A program made the translations under genes and the position numbers. Below, in pieces: positions 52,504 through 61,613 of a stretch of DNA of 64,000 nt. Source of the DNA: Burkholderia vietnamiensis LMG 10929 (GTDB lineage Bacteria > Pseudomonadota > Gammaproteobacteria > Burkholderiales > Burkholderiaceae). The notes below the pieces were generated by a model. It worked only from the letters and a program-made list of their open reading frames with translations, did not search any database and had not been told where the DNA came from. The stretch's first letter is position 1. Every line of letters starts with the position of its first letter. The stretch is from contig NZ_CP009631.1 in the NCBI RefSeq assembly GCF_000959445.1, positions 2,356,001 through 2,420,000 on the forward strand, given 5' to 3'.

Positions 52504-52647
52504 TCACACGCTGCGGCCGTCGCCGCGAACGCGCCGATTGCCGCTACGCTGCCGGCTGACCGGCAGCAGCGAGCATTGCACCGGATGCGCAACTTCGGTC
52601 GCGACGCCGCCTGCGGCGAACAACAGGATCATCAGCCAGCGCTTCAT
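52504..52647 (-). CDS. Possible 47-residue small exported or membrane protein
   Basis: The ATG at 52647 overlaps the stop of the GFA gene (ATGA at 52644-52647), which is good evidence for coupled translation. The product starts 'MKRWLMILLFAAGGVATEVA', a signal peptide or membrane helix. A basic tail follows ('VSRQRSGNRRVRGDGRSV') with one cysteine in 'VQCSLL'. I do not recognise a family. It may be real or the overlap may be chance. Confidence 0.35.
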   Translation of the reverse strand: MKRWLMILLFAAGGVATEVAHPVQCSLLPVSRQRSGNRRVRGDGRSV

Positions 52648-53015
52648 GCGTCCTCCACGACGGAAAGGCTCGCGCCGTTGGCGACGGTCGCGGGCAGCGC
52701 ATACGGATCGACGCCGTCGAGGCAACCGAGATTGACGCGCCAGCATGCCGGATCCCGGCGCGTTTGATGGAACGGATAGACGCCGCAACGGCTGCAGAAA
52801 TAATGGCGCGCCGTGTGCGTGTTGAAGCGGTAGAGCGTCAGCACGTCCTCGCCTTCGACGATCTTCAGGTCGGCCGCGGCGAACATCGGGCTCATCAGCG
52901 CGCCGCGGCGGCGGCACAGGCTGCAGTTGCAGCGAGCGGCCGGCTCGAGCGCGGTCCGCACCGCGAATTTCACCGCGCCGCAATGGCACGATCCGTTGAA
53001 CCACGTGGCACTCAT
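52644..53015 (-). CDS. GFA family protein
   Basis: A 123-residue protein of the glutathione-dependent formaldehyde-activating family. The zinc-binding cysteines are 'GSCHCGAVKF' near residue 10, 'RCNCSLCRRRG' near residue 31 and 'YFCSRCGVYPFH' near residue 74, giving two structural zinc sites as in the family. The actual activity of most members is unproven. Its stop overlaps the start of a possible small membrane protein. Confidence 0.88.
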   Translation of the reverse strand: MSATWFNGSCHCGAVKFAVRTALEPAARCNCSLCRRRGALMSPMFAAADLKIVEGEDVLTLYRFNTHTARHYFCSRCGVYPFHQTRRDPACWRVNLGCLDGVDPYALPATVANGASLSVVEDA

Positions 53016-53171
53016 GTCGCACTCCTCGTTCGATCACGTGTGCGTTATAGCGTGCGGCGGCCGACGCGTTGTATCTCACTGTATCCGCGCGGCGCGCCGA
53101 TACATGACGTTGCAATTCGGCGCCCGGTGCGGGTGCCCCATGGCACGCGCCGCGCCGAGCGGCCGGTGTGA

Positions 53172-54272
53172 TCAGTCCAGCGCGTGCTGCAACCGTGCGA
53201 CGGCGTCACGCGTCTCGCGCTCGAGCACCGCGACGAGTTCCGCCGCCGGCAACGGCCGGATCAGCGCCGCGGCCTGCCCGGCCCACTGCGCGCCGTAGCC
53301 GAATTCGCCGTTGGCCTTCGCGGCCGCATGCAGCGCCTTGCCCGCGTCGTACGCGATCGGATAGGCAGGCGTCGGCGGTGCGTGTGGATCGTCGCCGAGG
53401 GCGGTCAGCCGGTTCGCGATGCCGCGCGCGACGCGCCCCGAAATCGCCGTCGTGAAGGTCGTGCGGCGCGCGGCGTCGCCGACGATCGCGCGGCGATAGC
53501 CGTCGTCGATCGACGTCTCCGGACACGCGACGAACGCGGTGCCGAGCTGGGCGGCCTGCGCGCCGAGCGCGAGCGCCGCGGCGATGCCTTCGCCGTCCAT
53601 GATGCCGCCCGCCGCGATCACCGGCACCGCGCATTCGCGCACGAGCAGACGCGTGAGCGCGAACGTGCCGAGCCCGTCGTCGCGCCCGGTCGAGTCGAAT
53701 ACGCCGCGGTGCCCGCCGGCCTCGATGCCCTGCGCGACGATCGCGTCGATGCCGGCCGCGGCGATCTGCGCGGCTTCGGCGGGATGGGTCGCGGTGGCGA
53801 ACAGCGTGATGCCCGCGCGCTTGAGCACGGCGATGGCTTCATCGGACGGCAAGCCGAAATGAAAGCTGACGACGGCCGGCTTTTCGTCGAGCAGCATCTC
53901 GAGCATCGCATCGTCGGCGACGAAGCTCGTGTAGATCTCGGCGAGCGATGCGGGCGGCGCCGCGCGCTGCTCGCGGAACGCCGGCGCGAGCCAGTCGAGC
54001 CACGCGCGTTCGACGGCGGCATCGGCGCGGGCCGGCTGGTGGCAGAACAGGTTGACGTTGAACGGCCGCTCGGTGAGCGCGCGCGTGTCGCGGATCATCT
54101 TGCGCGCGCCTTCGGCGTTCGTCGCGCCGACGCCGAGCGAGCCGAGCCCGCCCGCATTCGACACGGCGGCCGCCAGCGCCGGCGTGCCGACGCCGGCCAT
54201 CGGCGCCTGGATGATCGGGATACGCACGCCGAGCGTGCGCAACAGCGTCCGGTTGTCGGTCGGTCGAATCAT
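53172..54272 (-). CDS. NAD(P)H-dependent flavin oxidoreductase / nitronate monooxygenase
   Basis: A 366-residue FMN TIM-barrel enzyme. '[30 protein letters not shown]' is the N-terminal phosphate-binding opening. '[14 protein letters not shown]' contains the family's conserved His near residue 190. '[36 protein letters not shown]' completes the FMN site. It most resembles nitronate monooxygenases that detoxify alkyl nitronates such as 3-nitropropionate. Relatives also act as enoyl reductases, so the substrate is open. Confidence 0.87.
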   Translation of the reverse strand: MIRPTDNRTLLRTLGVRIPIIQAPMAGVGTPALAAAVSNAGGLGSLGVGATNAEGARKMIRDTRALTERPFNVNLFCHQPARADAAVERAWLDWLAPAFREQRAAPPASLAEIYTSFVADDAMLEMLLDEKPAVVSFHFGLPSDEAIAVLKRAGITLFATATHPAEAAQIAAAGIDAIVAQGIEAGGHRGVFDSTGRDDGLGTFALTRLLVRECAVPVIAAGGIMDGEGIAAALALGAQAAQLGTAFVACPETSIDDGYRRAIVGDAARRTTFTTAISGRVARGIANRLTALGDDPHAPPTPAYPIAYDAGKALHAAAKANGEFGYGAQWAGQAAALIRPLPAAELVAVLERETRDAVARLQHALD

Positions 54273-54630
54273 GTTCTTGTCTCCTGCGATGTCCTGGATC
54301 GGAGTGCTGCGGCGGGGTCGCGCTCGGCCGGATCGTCCGCGTGGTCCGGTGCGGCAGCGCGGTGCTCGTGTGCGCCTCGAAAAACGGTCGCGCGGCTATC
54401 CGCATCCGCGGCCGGCGAAAGTCGAACGCGATGGCCCGCGCCGGCGTGACGATGAACGCTTTCATCGCATCGATGCGGTCCATGTGGGCCGAGGTGGTGG
54501 GTGATGGGTGCGTGATGGGCGGCGCACACGCGCGGTAGCCAGCGGGCAGTCTACCGCACGCGCGGCGCGGCCTGTGCGGTCGCGTCGCTTCATGAAATAC
54601 TGCGGCGACGCGTCTTTCCGGAACGCCGCA
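54273..54630. other. Intergenic region between the flavin oxidoreductase and GDSL genes
   Basis: About 360 bases, containing the divergent promoters. No palindrome or sigma-factor consensus stands out. The longer in-frame upstream start of the GDSL protein (54592) would extend into it. Confidence 0.35.
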
Positions 54631-55788
54631 ATGACCGAACGATCCGCCGTGCCATGCTCCTGTCGCCGCGTCGCGCATCGCGCGCTGACGAGCGTCGCGC
54701 TGTGGCTGATCGCCGGTCCCGCCGCCGCTGCGTCGGGCGGCGACGCGCCCGGCACGCCAGCCGTGCCGGCCGTGCCGCCCGAGCGAGCGCCGCTGCATAT
54801 TCTGTTCGTCGGCGACAGCCTCACGCACGGCCGCTACGAACCGGTGCGTTCGTACGGTGCAATGGACGCGGGCGGCCGGGAAGTCGACGGCACCGCGCGC
54901 GTCGTCGACGAGAACTTCGGGCAGACCGGCGCGCGAGCGGAACGCGAGCGCGGTCCGTGGGGTGGCATTCCGGGCATCTTCGCGCGCTTTGCCGCCGAAG
55001 CCGGGCTCGACTACGACGTTCACCTGGAGGCGATGTCCGCGACGAGTCTCGCGAAGCACGGCCGTGTCGCATCGGACGTGATCGACCGCCCGACCTGGGA
55101 CGCGGTCGTGCTGCAGGAGCTGAGCGCGAAGCCGTTGCCGTTTGCGCTCACGCACGCGGCCGCGAGCGATCCGGCCGGGTTCTGCGCGAGCGTCGCGCAA
55201 CTCGCGCGCGGCATCCGGGCGGTGGCGCCGCACGCGCGCGTTTATCTATATGAAACCTGGCCGCGCGCCGAGCTCGCGCAAGCGCTGGCCGGCCAGCCGG
55301 GCAGCGCCGGTTTTCATGGGCGCTACCTCGCCCGGCTGACCGAGCTCGTCGCCGCATATCGCGACGCATTCGCGCGTGCGCGCCGGAGCGACCCGGCAAT
55401 CGTCGCGGTTGCGCCGGTCGGCCGCGCATGGCAGCGTGCCTGGGCCACCGGCGTCGCCGATCCCGACCCGTATGCGCGCTCCGGCGCGCCGCTGCTGTGG
55501 TACGGAATCCGCGCGGACAACGACCCGCCGATCTCGCGGCCCGACTATCTGCATCCGGGCGTGACCGGCGCCTATCTGAGCGCGCTCGTGCTGTTCCAGC
55601 AGATCGCTGGCGTCGATGTGCGCACGCTCGGCGCGCGGGAGCAAGCGGCTGCGCAGCTCGGCATTACACCGCAGCTCGCGCAACGGCTGCAGGCAGTGGC
55701 GTCGGATACGGTGCGGCAGGCACGGGCCGAAGCCGCCACCGGTGCATCGGCGGCGGCCGTCGACGACGATTCGTGCGCGTCGCAATGA
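54631..55788 (+). CDS. Exported SGNH/GDSL hydrolase
   Basis: A 385-residue hydrolase. The signal peptide is 'CRRVAHRALTSVALWLIAGPAAAA' from the ATG at 54631. The catalytic Ser lies in 'ILFVGDSLTHGR' near residue 60, and the Asp-x-x-His pair is 'RPDYLHPGVTG' near residue 305, so blocks I and V are complete. SGNH enzymes are esterases, lipases or polysaccharide de-acetylases. The protein is probably periplasmic and its substrate is unknown. A second possible ATG at 54592 lacks a signal-like N-terminus. Confidence 0.82.
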   Translation: MTERSAVPCSCRRVAHRALTSVALWLIAGPAAAASGGDAPGTPAVPAVPPERAPLHILFVGDSLTHGRYEPVRSYGAMDAGGREVDGTARVVDENFGQTGARAERERGPWGGIPGIFARFAAEAGLDYDVHLEAMSATSLAKHGRVASDVIDRPTWDAVVLQELSAKPLPFALTHAAASDPAGFCASVAQLARGIRAVAPHARVYLYETWPRAELAQALAGQPGSAGFHGRYLARLTELVAAYRDAFARARRSDPAIVAVAPVGRAWQRAWATGVADPDPYARSGAPLLWYGIRADNDPPISRPDYLHPGVTGAYLSALVLFQQIAGVDVRTLGAREQAAAQLGITPQLAQRLQAVASDTVRQARAEAATGASAAAVDDDSCASQ

Positions 55789-55790
55789 CG

Positions 55791-55826
55791 ACGGCCCCGC
55801 TCGATGGCTCGATGCGGGGCCGTTGT
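55791..55826 (+). terminator. Hairpin terminator after the GDSL gene
   Basis: ACGGCCCCGC (55791-55800) pairs with GCGGGGCCGT (55814-55823) and is followed by TGTT. It begins two bases after the stop codon. Confidence 0.75.
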
Positions 55827-55963
55827 TCACGTTGTTCAGGGTGTCGCCGCGCCCGGTGGTTCGGGCGGCGTGCTGCCGAATCGCCGGGGGAAATCTGAGC
55901 GACGGCCCGGGCCGCGATGGCGGGCGACCGCTCGATTTTCCGCGATCTACCCCATAACTTCGC

Positions 55964-56176
55964 TCAATAAGCCGACATCTCGGCGCAAGGATCGTACTTC
56001 GACGGCGAGCAGACGACCGAATACTTCGCGCTTTCGCGCATCAGCGCTTCGCCTTCGTGCAGTGCGATCTTGATTTCAGGATGACGCTCGTACGCGAGGA
56101 ATGCCGAGCAGACGACTGCGGACAGCACGACGAGCGAGAACACGAATTTTTCGAGGGAATGGAAACGTTCGGGCAT
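55964..56176 (-). CDS. Small single-pass membrane protein
   Basis: A 70-residue protein with one transmembrane helix (residues 11-29, 'FVFSLVVLSAVVCSAFLAY'). Charged flanks and a C-terminal domain follow with two cysteines ('SVVCSPSKYDPCAEM') that may form a disulfide in the periplasm. A ribosome-binding sequence (GAAAGG) precedes the ATG. I recognise no family. It is convergent with the GDSL gene. Confidence 0.6.
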   Translation of the reverse strand: MPERFHSLEKFVFSLVVLSAVVCSAFLAYERHPEIKIALHEGEALMRESAKYSVVCSPSKYDPCAEMSAY

Positions 56177-56297
56177 GGTTCGACCTTTCTTCTGGCCGCC
56201 GATTATATCTCGAATTAAGGGTTTTCCCTATATCCAGACCCGAATACGGATGATGGGTGCGACGAAGGGACGCGTGCCCGTAGCGCCCTTCGTCCCG

Positions 56298-56735
56298 TCA
56301 TTGCCGCGCGGTCGCCGCGCTCGCGGAACTCCCTGGCCACGCCTTGCCGATCCGGTCGATCAGCGACTTGGCGGCGCCCGTCGCGATCGCCGCATCGACG
56401 CCCGAGGTTTGCCACGAACCGTCGGCGGCCTGCACGAACGTCAGGTTCGCGCGCGACGGCGCGTAATCGGTATTGCGCCACGTGACCACGACGTCGCAGG
56501 CATACGTGCGTTCGCCGGCCTTTCTGCAGTCGCCGTCGGGCTTCGCCGAGATCACGTCGGCCGACACCGGCAGCGGCTGGCCGAACAGCGCATTGAGGCC
56601 GCCGTGGTTTTCCGCTTCGAGCGCGCGGCGCACCGCGGCGTCGACGTCGGCGGCGCTCGGGCCATCGCGGAGCAGGTGGCAGGCGGCCAGCAGCGTGGCG
56701 CCGCAGCCGAGCATCAGGAGCGTGGGAAACTTCAT
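56298..56735 (-). CDS. Uncharacterised lipoprotein
   Basis: A 145-residue protein with a lipoprotein signal ('TLLMLGCGATLLAACHLL', acylated Cys at about residue 19). The mature part has two further cysteines in 'GDCRKAGERTYACDVVVTW'. It then reads 'LTFVQAADGSWQTSGVDAAIATG', like a small NTF2-like or DUF4878-type fold seen in phage and plasmid lipoproteins, though I cannot assign a family. Anchored in a membrane, likely facing the periplasm. Confidence 0.7.
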   Translation of the reverse strand: MKFPTLLMLGCGATLLAACHLLRDGPSAADVDAAVRRALEAENHGGLNALFGQPLPVSADVISAKPDGDCRKAGERTYACDVVVTWRNTDYAPSRANLTFVQAADGSWQTSGVDAAIATGAAKSLIDRIGKAWPGSSASAATARQ

Positions 56736-57160
56736 CGGGGTCCGTGAGTCGAGGTCCGTCGGGGGCATGCGGCGCCGCGCGCGAGCGCATCGCCGAGCCG
56801 GTACGCCGCGTAGTCTGCAACGTCCGCGCATCGGGCACGGTGTCGATTTGTAACCAATTGCGCCGGTCGGGATGCCGACCGGCGTCGACGACAACGGCGG
56901 TCGCGCCCGGCGTCGGCACGATGGCCGCGATGGTCGGCCTGCGGCACGAGTTGTGACGACGCGGCGTTCGGGCGCCCGATCGCGCACGAACGCGCGCGCC
57001 GCGGGCACGGTCTGCACGGATCGCGGCGATCGGCTACAGTGGGCCTCTTTTCGGCGCGCCCCGCCCGCCTCTCGATGCGTTCGTCGCGTCCATGTCGCCG
57101 CGGCAAGGATGCGCGGCGGCCGGCCGGAGCGCGATTCTCAACGTTGACGAGCGAAACGCC
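56736..57160. other. Intergenic region before the glutathione transferase gene
   Basis: About 425 bases with no gene I can support. It contains a perfect 10-bp stem with a 4-base loop (CGCCGGTCGG at 56861-56870, CCGACCGGCG at 56875-56884) of unknown role, with no T-run. Confidence 0.45.
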
Positions 57161-57865
57161 ATGCCCGATCTGTCCGCCTTCCCGATCACGAAAAAATGGC
57201 CGGCCCGGCACCCGGACCGCCTCCAGCTGTACTCGCTGCCCACGCCGAACGGCGTCAAGGTGTCGATCATGCTCGAGGAAACCGGCCTGCCGTACGAGCC
57301 GCATCTCGTGCGCTTCGACACGAACGACCAGTTGTCGCCCGAGTTCCTGTCGCTGAACCCGAACAACAAGATTCCGGCGATCATCGATCCGAACGGCCCC
57401 GACGGCCGGCCGCTGGCGCTGTTCGAGTCCGGCGCGATCCTGCTCTATCTCGCCGACAAGACCGGCCAGCTGATCCCGAAGGACGCAGCGGGCCGCTACG
57501 AGACGATCCAGTGGGTGATGTTCCAGATGGGCGGCATCGGGCCGATGTTCGGCCAGGTCGGCTTCTTCCACAAATTCGCCGGCCGCGACTACGACGACAA
57601 GCGTCCGCGCGACCGTTACGTCGCCGAGTCCAAGCGCCTGCTCGGCGTACTCGACGCGCATCTCGCGAACCGCACGTGGATGATGGGCGATACGTACACG
57701 ATCGCCGACATCGCGATCTTCCCGTGGGTGCGGAACCTGGTCGGTTTCTACGAGGCGGGCGACCTGGTCGGCTTCGGCGAATTCCGCCACGTCGCGCGCG
57801 CGCTCGACGCATTCGTCGCGCGGCCGGCCGTCGCGCGCGGGCTCAATATCCCGGCACGCGACTGA
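57161..57865 (+). CDS. Glutathione S-transferase family (YghU/YfcG-like)
   Basis: A 234-residue cytosolic protein with two domains. The thioredoxin-like N-domain shows 'LQLYSLPTPNGVKVSIMLEETGLPYEPHLVRF' and the glutathione-binding 'KIPAIID...LFESGAILLYLADK'. The helical C-domain has 'DTYTIADIAIFPWVRNLVGFYEAG', typical of the Nu-class YfcG/YghU enzymes with disulfide reductase activity. The 'TPNG' loop replaces the usual catalytic Ser or Cys, as in that class. Confidence 0.87.
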   Translation: MPDLSAFPITKKWPARHPDRLQLYSLPTPNGVKVSIMLEETGLPYEPHLVRFDTNDQLSPEFLSLNPNNKIPAIIDPNGPDGRPLALFESGAILLYLADKTGQLIPKDAAGRYETIQWVMFQMGGIGPMFGQVGFFHKFAGRDYDDKRPRDRYVAESKRLLGVLDAHLANRTWMMGDTYTIADIAIFPWVRNLVGFYEAGDLVGFGEFRHVARALDAFVARPAVARGLNIPARD

Positions 57866-58070
57866 CGCGCGGCACGGGCCGGCGCCGGCGGGAACCGCTG
57901 GCTGCCGGCTATTGCGCCTGCTGCCGCGTGCGGCGGGTGTTTGCGTGGCGGTTCGTGCATGGGTCGCGGTCGGTCATACACCTGCATACCTGCGCATCCG
58001 AGCACCTGCCGCCGCGTCGTATTCGGCCCCCGCTTTCCGACCGCTATTGCCCGTCGGACCCCGAATTTCC

Positions 58071-58556
58071 CTACCCGAGTCCCGCCAGCAGCTTTTCCAG
58101 CAACGCCGCCAGCTGCGCCTGCTCCGCGTCCGACAACGCGGCGAGCATCGCGCGCTGGTTGTCGACGTGCGCGCCCACCGCTTCGTCGATCAGCGCACGG
58201 CCGGCGTCGGTCAGCGCGACGAGCGTGCCGCGGCCGTCGGCCGGATTCGGCCGGCGTTCGACCCAGCCGGCCTTCTGCAGGCGATCGATGCGCGCGGTCA
58301 TGCCGCCCGACGACATCATCAACGCGTCGTACAGCGCCGTCGGCGTCAGCGCGAACGGCGCGCCGCTGCGCCGCAGCGTCGCCAGCACGTCGAATTCGCC
58401 CGGCAGAAGGCCGTAGCGCGCAAACAGCGGATTCAGCCCGTCGCGCGCGATCACGAGCGCGGCTTCCTGCAGCCGCCCCATCACCAGCATCGACGTTGCA
58501 TCCAGATCCGGACGCTCGGCGCGCCATTGCGCGAGCGCATGCGCGGCTCGATCCAT
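58071..58556 (-). CDS. MarR family transcriptional regulator
   Basis: A 161-residue dimeric repressor. The winged helix-turn-helix is about residues 58-115 ('FDVLATLRRSGAPFALTPTALYDALMMSSGGMTARIDRLQKAGWVERR'), followed by the wing ('PADGRGTLVALTDAG') and dimer helices. It is divergent from a CynX/NimT-type transporter gene and has two tandem copies of a palindromic site in between, so it probably represses both. Confidence 0.88.
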   Translation of the reverse strand: MDRAAHALAQWRAERPDLDATSMLVMGRLQEAALVIARDGLNPLFARYGLLPGEFDVLATLRRSGAPFALTPTALYDALMMSSGGMTARIDRLQKAGWVERRPNPADGRGTLVALTDAGRALIDEAVGAHVDNQRAMLAALSDAEQAQLAALLEKLLAGLG

Positions 58557-58577
58557 TAACCCTCCTCGGCTCGGCGG

Positions 58578-58623
58578 TTATCTTGACGTCGAGATAAATT
58601 GCCATTTATCTTGATGTCGAGAC
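58578..58623. promoter_or_regulatory. Tandem MarR operators
   Basis: TTATCTTGACGTCGAGATAA (58578-58597) is a 20-base near-perfect palindrome with one mismatch per half. A second copy TTATCTTGATGTCGAGA follows at 58606-58622, 28 bases on, degenerate at its right end. They lie between the divergent marR and transporter genes, with the first copy 22 bases from the marR start. Confidence 0.8.
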
Positions 58624-58687
58624 ACTTTACCTGAAAACGCATCGCGCGCCGACGCACGCGCAGTGCACCACGCTCGAGGGCCGTTCG

Positions 58688-59872
58688 ATGAATCGTTTCA
58701 CTTCCCCCGGATGGCGGCTGGCCGCCATCGTCCTGGTCGGGCTGAACCTGCGCCCGGCGCTGGCCGCGATCGGCCCGTTGCTCGACATGATCCAGCGGGC
58801 GACCGGCATCGCCGACGGCGCGGCGAGCCTGTTGACCACGATCCCGATCCTGCTGATGGGCGCGGGCGCGCTCGGCGCGCGGTCGTTGCAGCGGGCCGTG
58901 GGCTGCGCGGCCGGCGTGTGGCTCGGCGTCGTGCTGATCGCGCTCGCATGCGCGTCGCGCATCGGCGCGCAGCACGCGTGGCTGCTGCTGGCGAGCGCGG
59001 GTTGCGCGGGGCTCGGCATCGCGATGGTGCAGGCGTTGCTGCCCGCGTTCGTGAAGACGCATTTCCCGACCCGGATCGGCGGCGCGATGGGCATCTATTC
59101 GACGTCGATCATGGGCGGCGCGGTGCTGGCGAGCGTGGTGGCGCCGCTCGCCGCCGCGCGCTGGGATTGGCCGATGGCGCTCGCGGGCTGGGCGCTGCCG
59201 GCCGCGGTTGCCGCGCTCGTTTGGCCGCTCGCCAGCCGTGGCGGCGACGTTCGCGGCGCCGCCACGGGTTTGCCGCACGCCGCGCAGTTGCAGCCGTCGC
59301 GCTCGCCGCGCGCGTGGCGGCTCGCGCTGTTCTTCGGGATCGCGACGGGCGCGTATACGCTCGTGCTCGCGTGGCTGCCGCCGTACTACATGCGGCTCGG
59401 CTGGTCGCCGACGGCAGCCGGCAGTCTGCTCGGCGGCGTGACGCTTGCGGAAGTCGTCGCGGGGCTCGCGGTGTCGGCGACGATCGATCGGTTGCCCGAT
59501 CGGCGTCCGGCGCTGTACGCGGCGATCGCGGCGCTGCTCGCGGGGCTGCTCGTGATGCTCGCCGCGCCGCTCACGCTGGCGCTGCCGGCCGCGCTGCTGC
59601 TCGGCGCGGGCATCGGCGCGCTGTTTCCGCTGTCGCTGATCGTGACCGTCGACCATGCGCCGACGCCGGCCGACGCGGCAGCGCTGACCGGCTTCGTGCA
59701 GGGGATCGGCTATCTGATCGCCGCGCTGTTTCCGTTCGCGGCCGGCGTCGTGCGCGAGCATCTGGCCGATCTGTCGCCCGCGTGGGTCGCGATGGCGTGC
59801 CTTTGCGTCGTGCTGTTCGCGCTCGCGGCCGGTTTTGCGCCGCAGGTCGCGCGGCGCGTCGCGCGTGCGTGA
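58688..59872 (+). CDS. CynX/NimT family MFS transporter
   Basis: A 394-residue twelve-helix transporter. It begins 'WRLAAIVLVGLNLRPALAAIGPLLDMI', the N-terminal signature of the CynX/NimT group ('NLRPA'). It also has 'FPTRIGGAMGIYSTSIMGGAVLASVV' and 'ALTGFVQGIGYLIAALFPFAAG'. Known members export cyanate or 2-nitroimidazole. Control by a divergent MarR repressor suggests induction by a toxic small molecule and an efflux role. Confidence 0.86.
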   Translation: MNRFTSPGWRLAAIVLVGLNLRPALAAIGPLLDMIQRATGIADGAASLLTTIPILLMGAGALGARSLQRAVGCAAGVWLGVVLIALACASRIGAQHAWLLLASAGCAGLGIAMVQALLPAFVKTHFPTRIGGAMGIYSTSIMGGAVLASVVAPLAAARWDWPMALAGWALPAAVAALVWPLASRGGDVRGAATGLPHAAQLQPSRSPRAWRLALFFGIATGAYTLVLAWLPPYYMRLGWSPTAAGSLLGGVTLAEVVAGLAVSATIDRLPDRRPALYAAIAALLAGLLVMLAAPLTLALPAALLLGAGIGALFPLSLIVTVDHAPTPADAAALTGFVQGIGYLIAALFPFAAGVVREHLADLSPAWVAMACLCVVLFALAAGFAPQVARRVARA

Positions 59873-59949
59873 TGCGCGTCAGGCGCTCGCTTGCCGCGCC
59901 GTTCCTGCACCGCGGCGGCGCCACTGTGATGCAGCGCGGCGTGCGAAGC

Positions 59950-60810
59950 TCAATTGAGCGGTTCGCAAAACGACACCCGGTCGCGCAATTCGCGGCCGGC
60001 CGCTACCGGGTCCTGCCCGGCCGGCAACGTGACCGACACCGACGTGCGCTCGGTCGCACTCCGCGGCTTGAGCCCTGGCCAATGCGTCTCCTTCCAGGTC
60101 GCGATCCAGTCGAGCTCGCCGCGCCGCGCACCGGGCACGAAGCGCAGCCGCAGCGTCCCGTCGAAGTCCTCGCTGCAATGCGGCGCATGCTTGTACTCGC
60201 GCTCCGAGAAACACGCACGAATCGTCTTACTGCAGCTGAACGGCAGCGTCGCGATCCGTGGCTGGCTCGCATGCGCGCCGTTCGGCAGCAACTCGACGAA
60301 GTCCGCGTCTTGCCAGCTACCGCCGCCGCCCGAATACATCTCGGACCAACCGGCGAGCACCGCGACCGCGACGCGATCGCCGCCGAGCGGATACAGCGCC
60401 GGATAGATATCGAGCGGCGGCGCGGTGCCGTCGCCGAGTTCGCGCTCGGCCGGCGCGTAATCGGAGAAATCCCAGCGCTGCAGCACCTTCCAGCCTGCCG
60501 CGTAGGCGAGCTTCAGCAATTGCGGGCCCGGCAGGATCGCGTAGTAGTCGGCCGGCCCGTCGCCTTTGATGCGATACAGCGACGGCTTCGCATCGGCATC
60601 GGCGTCGCACTTCGCCGAAACGAGCGCGCATAGGTTGCGCTGCCAGTCACGATCGGGCGCCGCGGTTTTCGCGACTTCGACGAACGGCACCGCACGGGCT
60701 TCGTCCGACGGCGCAGCGGCAAGCACGGGCGCGGCGGCGATTACGGTGACGAGCGCGGCTGCAAGCTCGGTCGCAAAACGTACGACGCGCGGCCGGATTC
60801 GGATGCTCAT
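59950..60810 (-). CDS. Uncharacterised exported protein
   Basis: A 286-residue protein. The ATG at 60810 starts a Sec signal peptide ('FATELAAALVTVIAAAPVLAAA') of about 38 residues. The mature part has six or so cysteines ('NLCALVSAKCD', 'PFSCSKTIRACFSE', 'HCSEDF', 'SFCEPLN') that may form disulfides, and a Gly-rich loop 'MYSGGGGSW'. I recognise no family or active site. It lies 61 bases after cobM on the same strand but is not an obvious cobalamin gene. Confidence 0.65.
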   Translation of the reverse strand: MSIRIRPRVVRFATELAAALVTVIAAAPVLAAAPSDEARAVPFVEVAKTAAPDRDWQRNLCALVSAKCDADADAKPSLYRIKGDGPADYYAILPGPQLLKLAYAAGWKVLQRWDFSDYAPAERELGDGTAPPLDIYPALYPLGGDRVAVAVLAGWSEMYSGGGGSWQDADFVELLPNGAHASQPRIATLPFSCSKTIRACFSEREYKHAPHCSEDFDGTLRLRFVPGARRGELDWIATWKETHWPGLKPRSATERTSVSVTLPAGQDPVAAGRELRDRVSFCEPLN

Positions 60811-60871
60811 GTCAGGTTGTCCCGTGGCCGGCCGGTCGCGACGCCCGCCCCGCGCGTTGCCGCGCGGCGGC

Positions 60872-61600
60872 TCACCGCGTGCTCGCATAGAGCGTCGAGT
60901 CGGCGAATCCGTGCGCGTCGAGCACGCGGCCGATCAGGATCAGCGCGGTGCGCTCGATGGCCGTGCGGTCGACCTTCGCGACGATGTCGGCCAGCGTGCC
61001 GGTCACGCGCTCCTCGTCGGGCCAGCTCGCGCGATAGATCACCGCGACCGGGCAATCGGGCCCGTAGTGCGGCAGCACTTCGTCGACGATGCGCGCGAGG
61101 TGACGCACGCCCAGATGGATCGCGAGCGTCGCGCGATGCGCGGCGAGCGCGCCGAGCGCTTCGCCTTCCGGCATCGTCGTCTTGCCCGCGAAGCGCGTGA
61201 GGATCACCGTCTGCGCGACGCCGGGCAGCGTCAGCTCGACGCCGAGCGTCGCCGCGCACGCGGCCGTGGCCGTCACGCCCGGCACGATTTGATACGGGAT
61301 CCCGAGCGCGTCGAGCCGGCGGATCTGCTCGCCGATCGCGCCGTACAACGACGGATCGCCCGAATGCACGCGCGCGACGTCCTGCCCTTTCCCATGCGCG
61401 TCGGCGAGCAATGCGACGATCGCGTCGAGATCGAGGTCGGCGGTATTGACGACCTGCTCCGCGCGATGGCCGTCGAGCACGGCGGGCGGCACGAGCGAGC
61501 CTGCGTACAGGATCACCGGGCACGTGCGCACGAGGCGCTGGCCCTTCACCGTGATCAGCTCCGGGTCGCCGGGGCCCGCGCCGATGAAATACACCGTCAT
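60872..61600 (-). CDS. cobM: Precorrin-4 C11-methyltransferase CobM
   Basis: A 242-residue SAM-dependent tetrapyrrole methyltransferase. The N-terminal 'VYFIGAGPGDPELITVKG' and the 'DVARVHSGDPSLYGAI' loop (SAM and substrate binding) are typical, as is 'PYQIVPGVTATAACAATLG'. It methylates precorrin-4 at C11 in the cobalamin pathway. It starts 13 bases after cobK and is the last cobalamin gene visible on this strand. Confidence 0.9.
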   Translation of the reverse strand: MTVYFIGAGPGDPELITVKGQRLVRTCPVILYAGSLVPPAVLDGHRAEQVVNTADLDLDAIVALLADAHGKGQDVARVHSGDPSLYGAIGEQIRRLDALGIPYQIVPGVTATAACAATLGVELTLPGVAQTVILTRFAGKTTMPEGEALGALAAHRATLAIHLGVRHLARIVDEVLPHYGPDCPVAVIYRASWPDEERVTGTLADIVAKVDRTAIERTALILIGRVLDAHGFADSTLYASTR

Positions 61601-61613
61601 CGAAAATTCTCCG

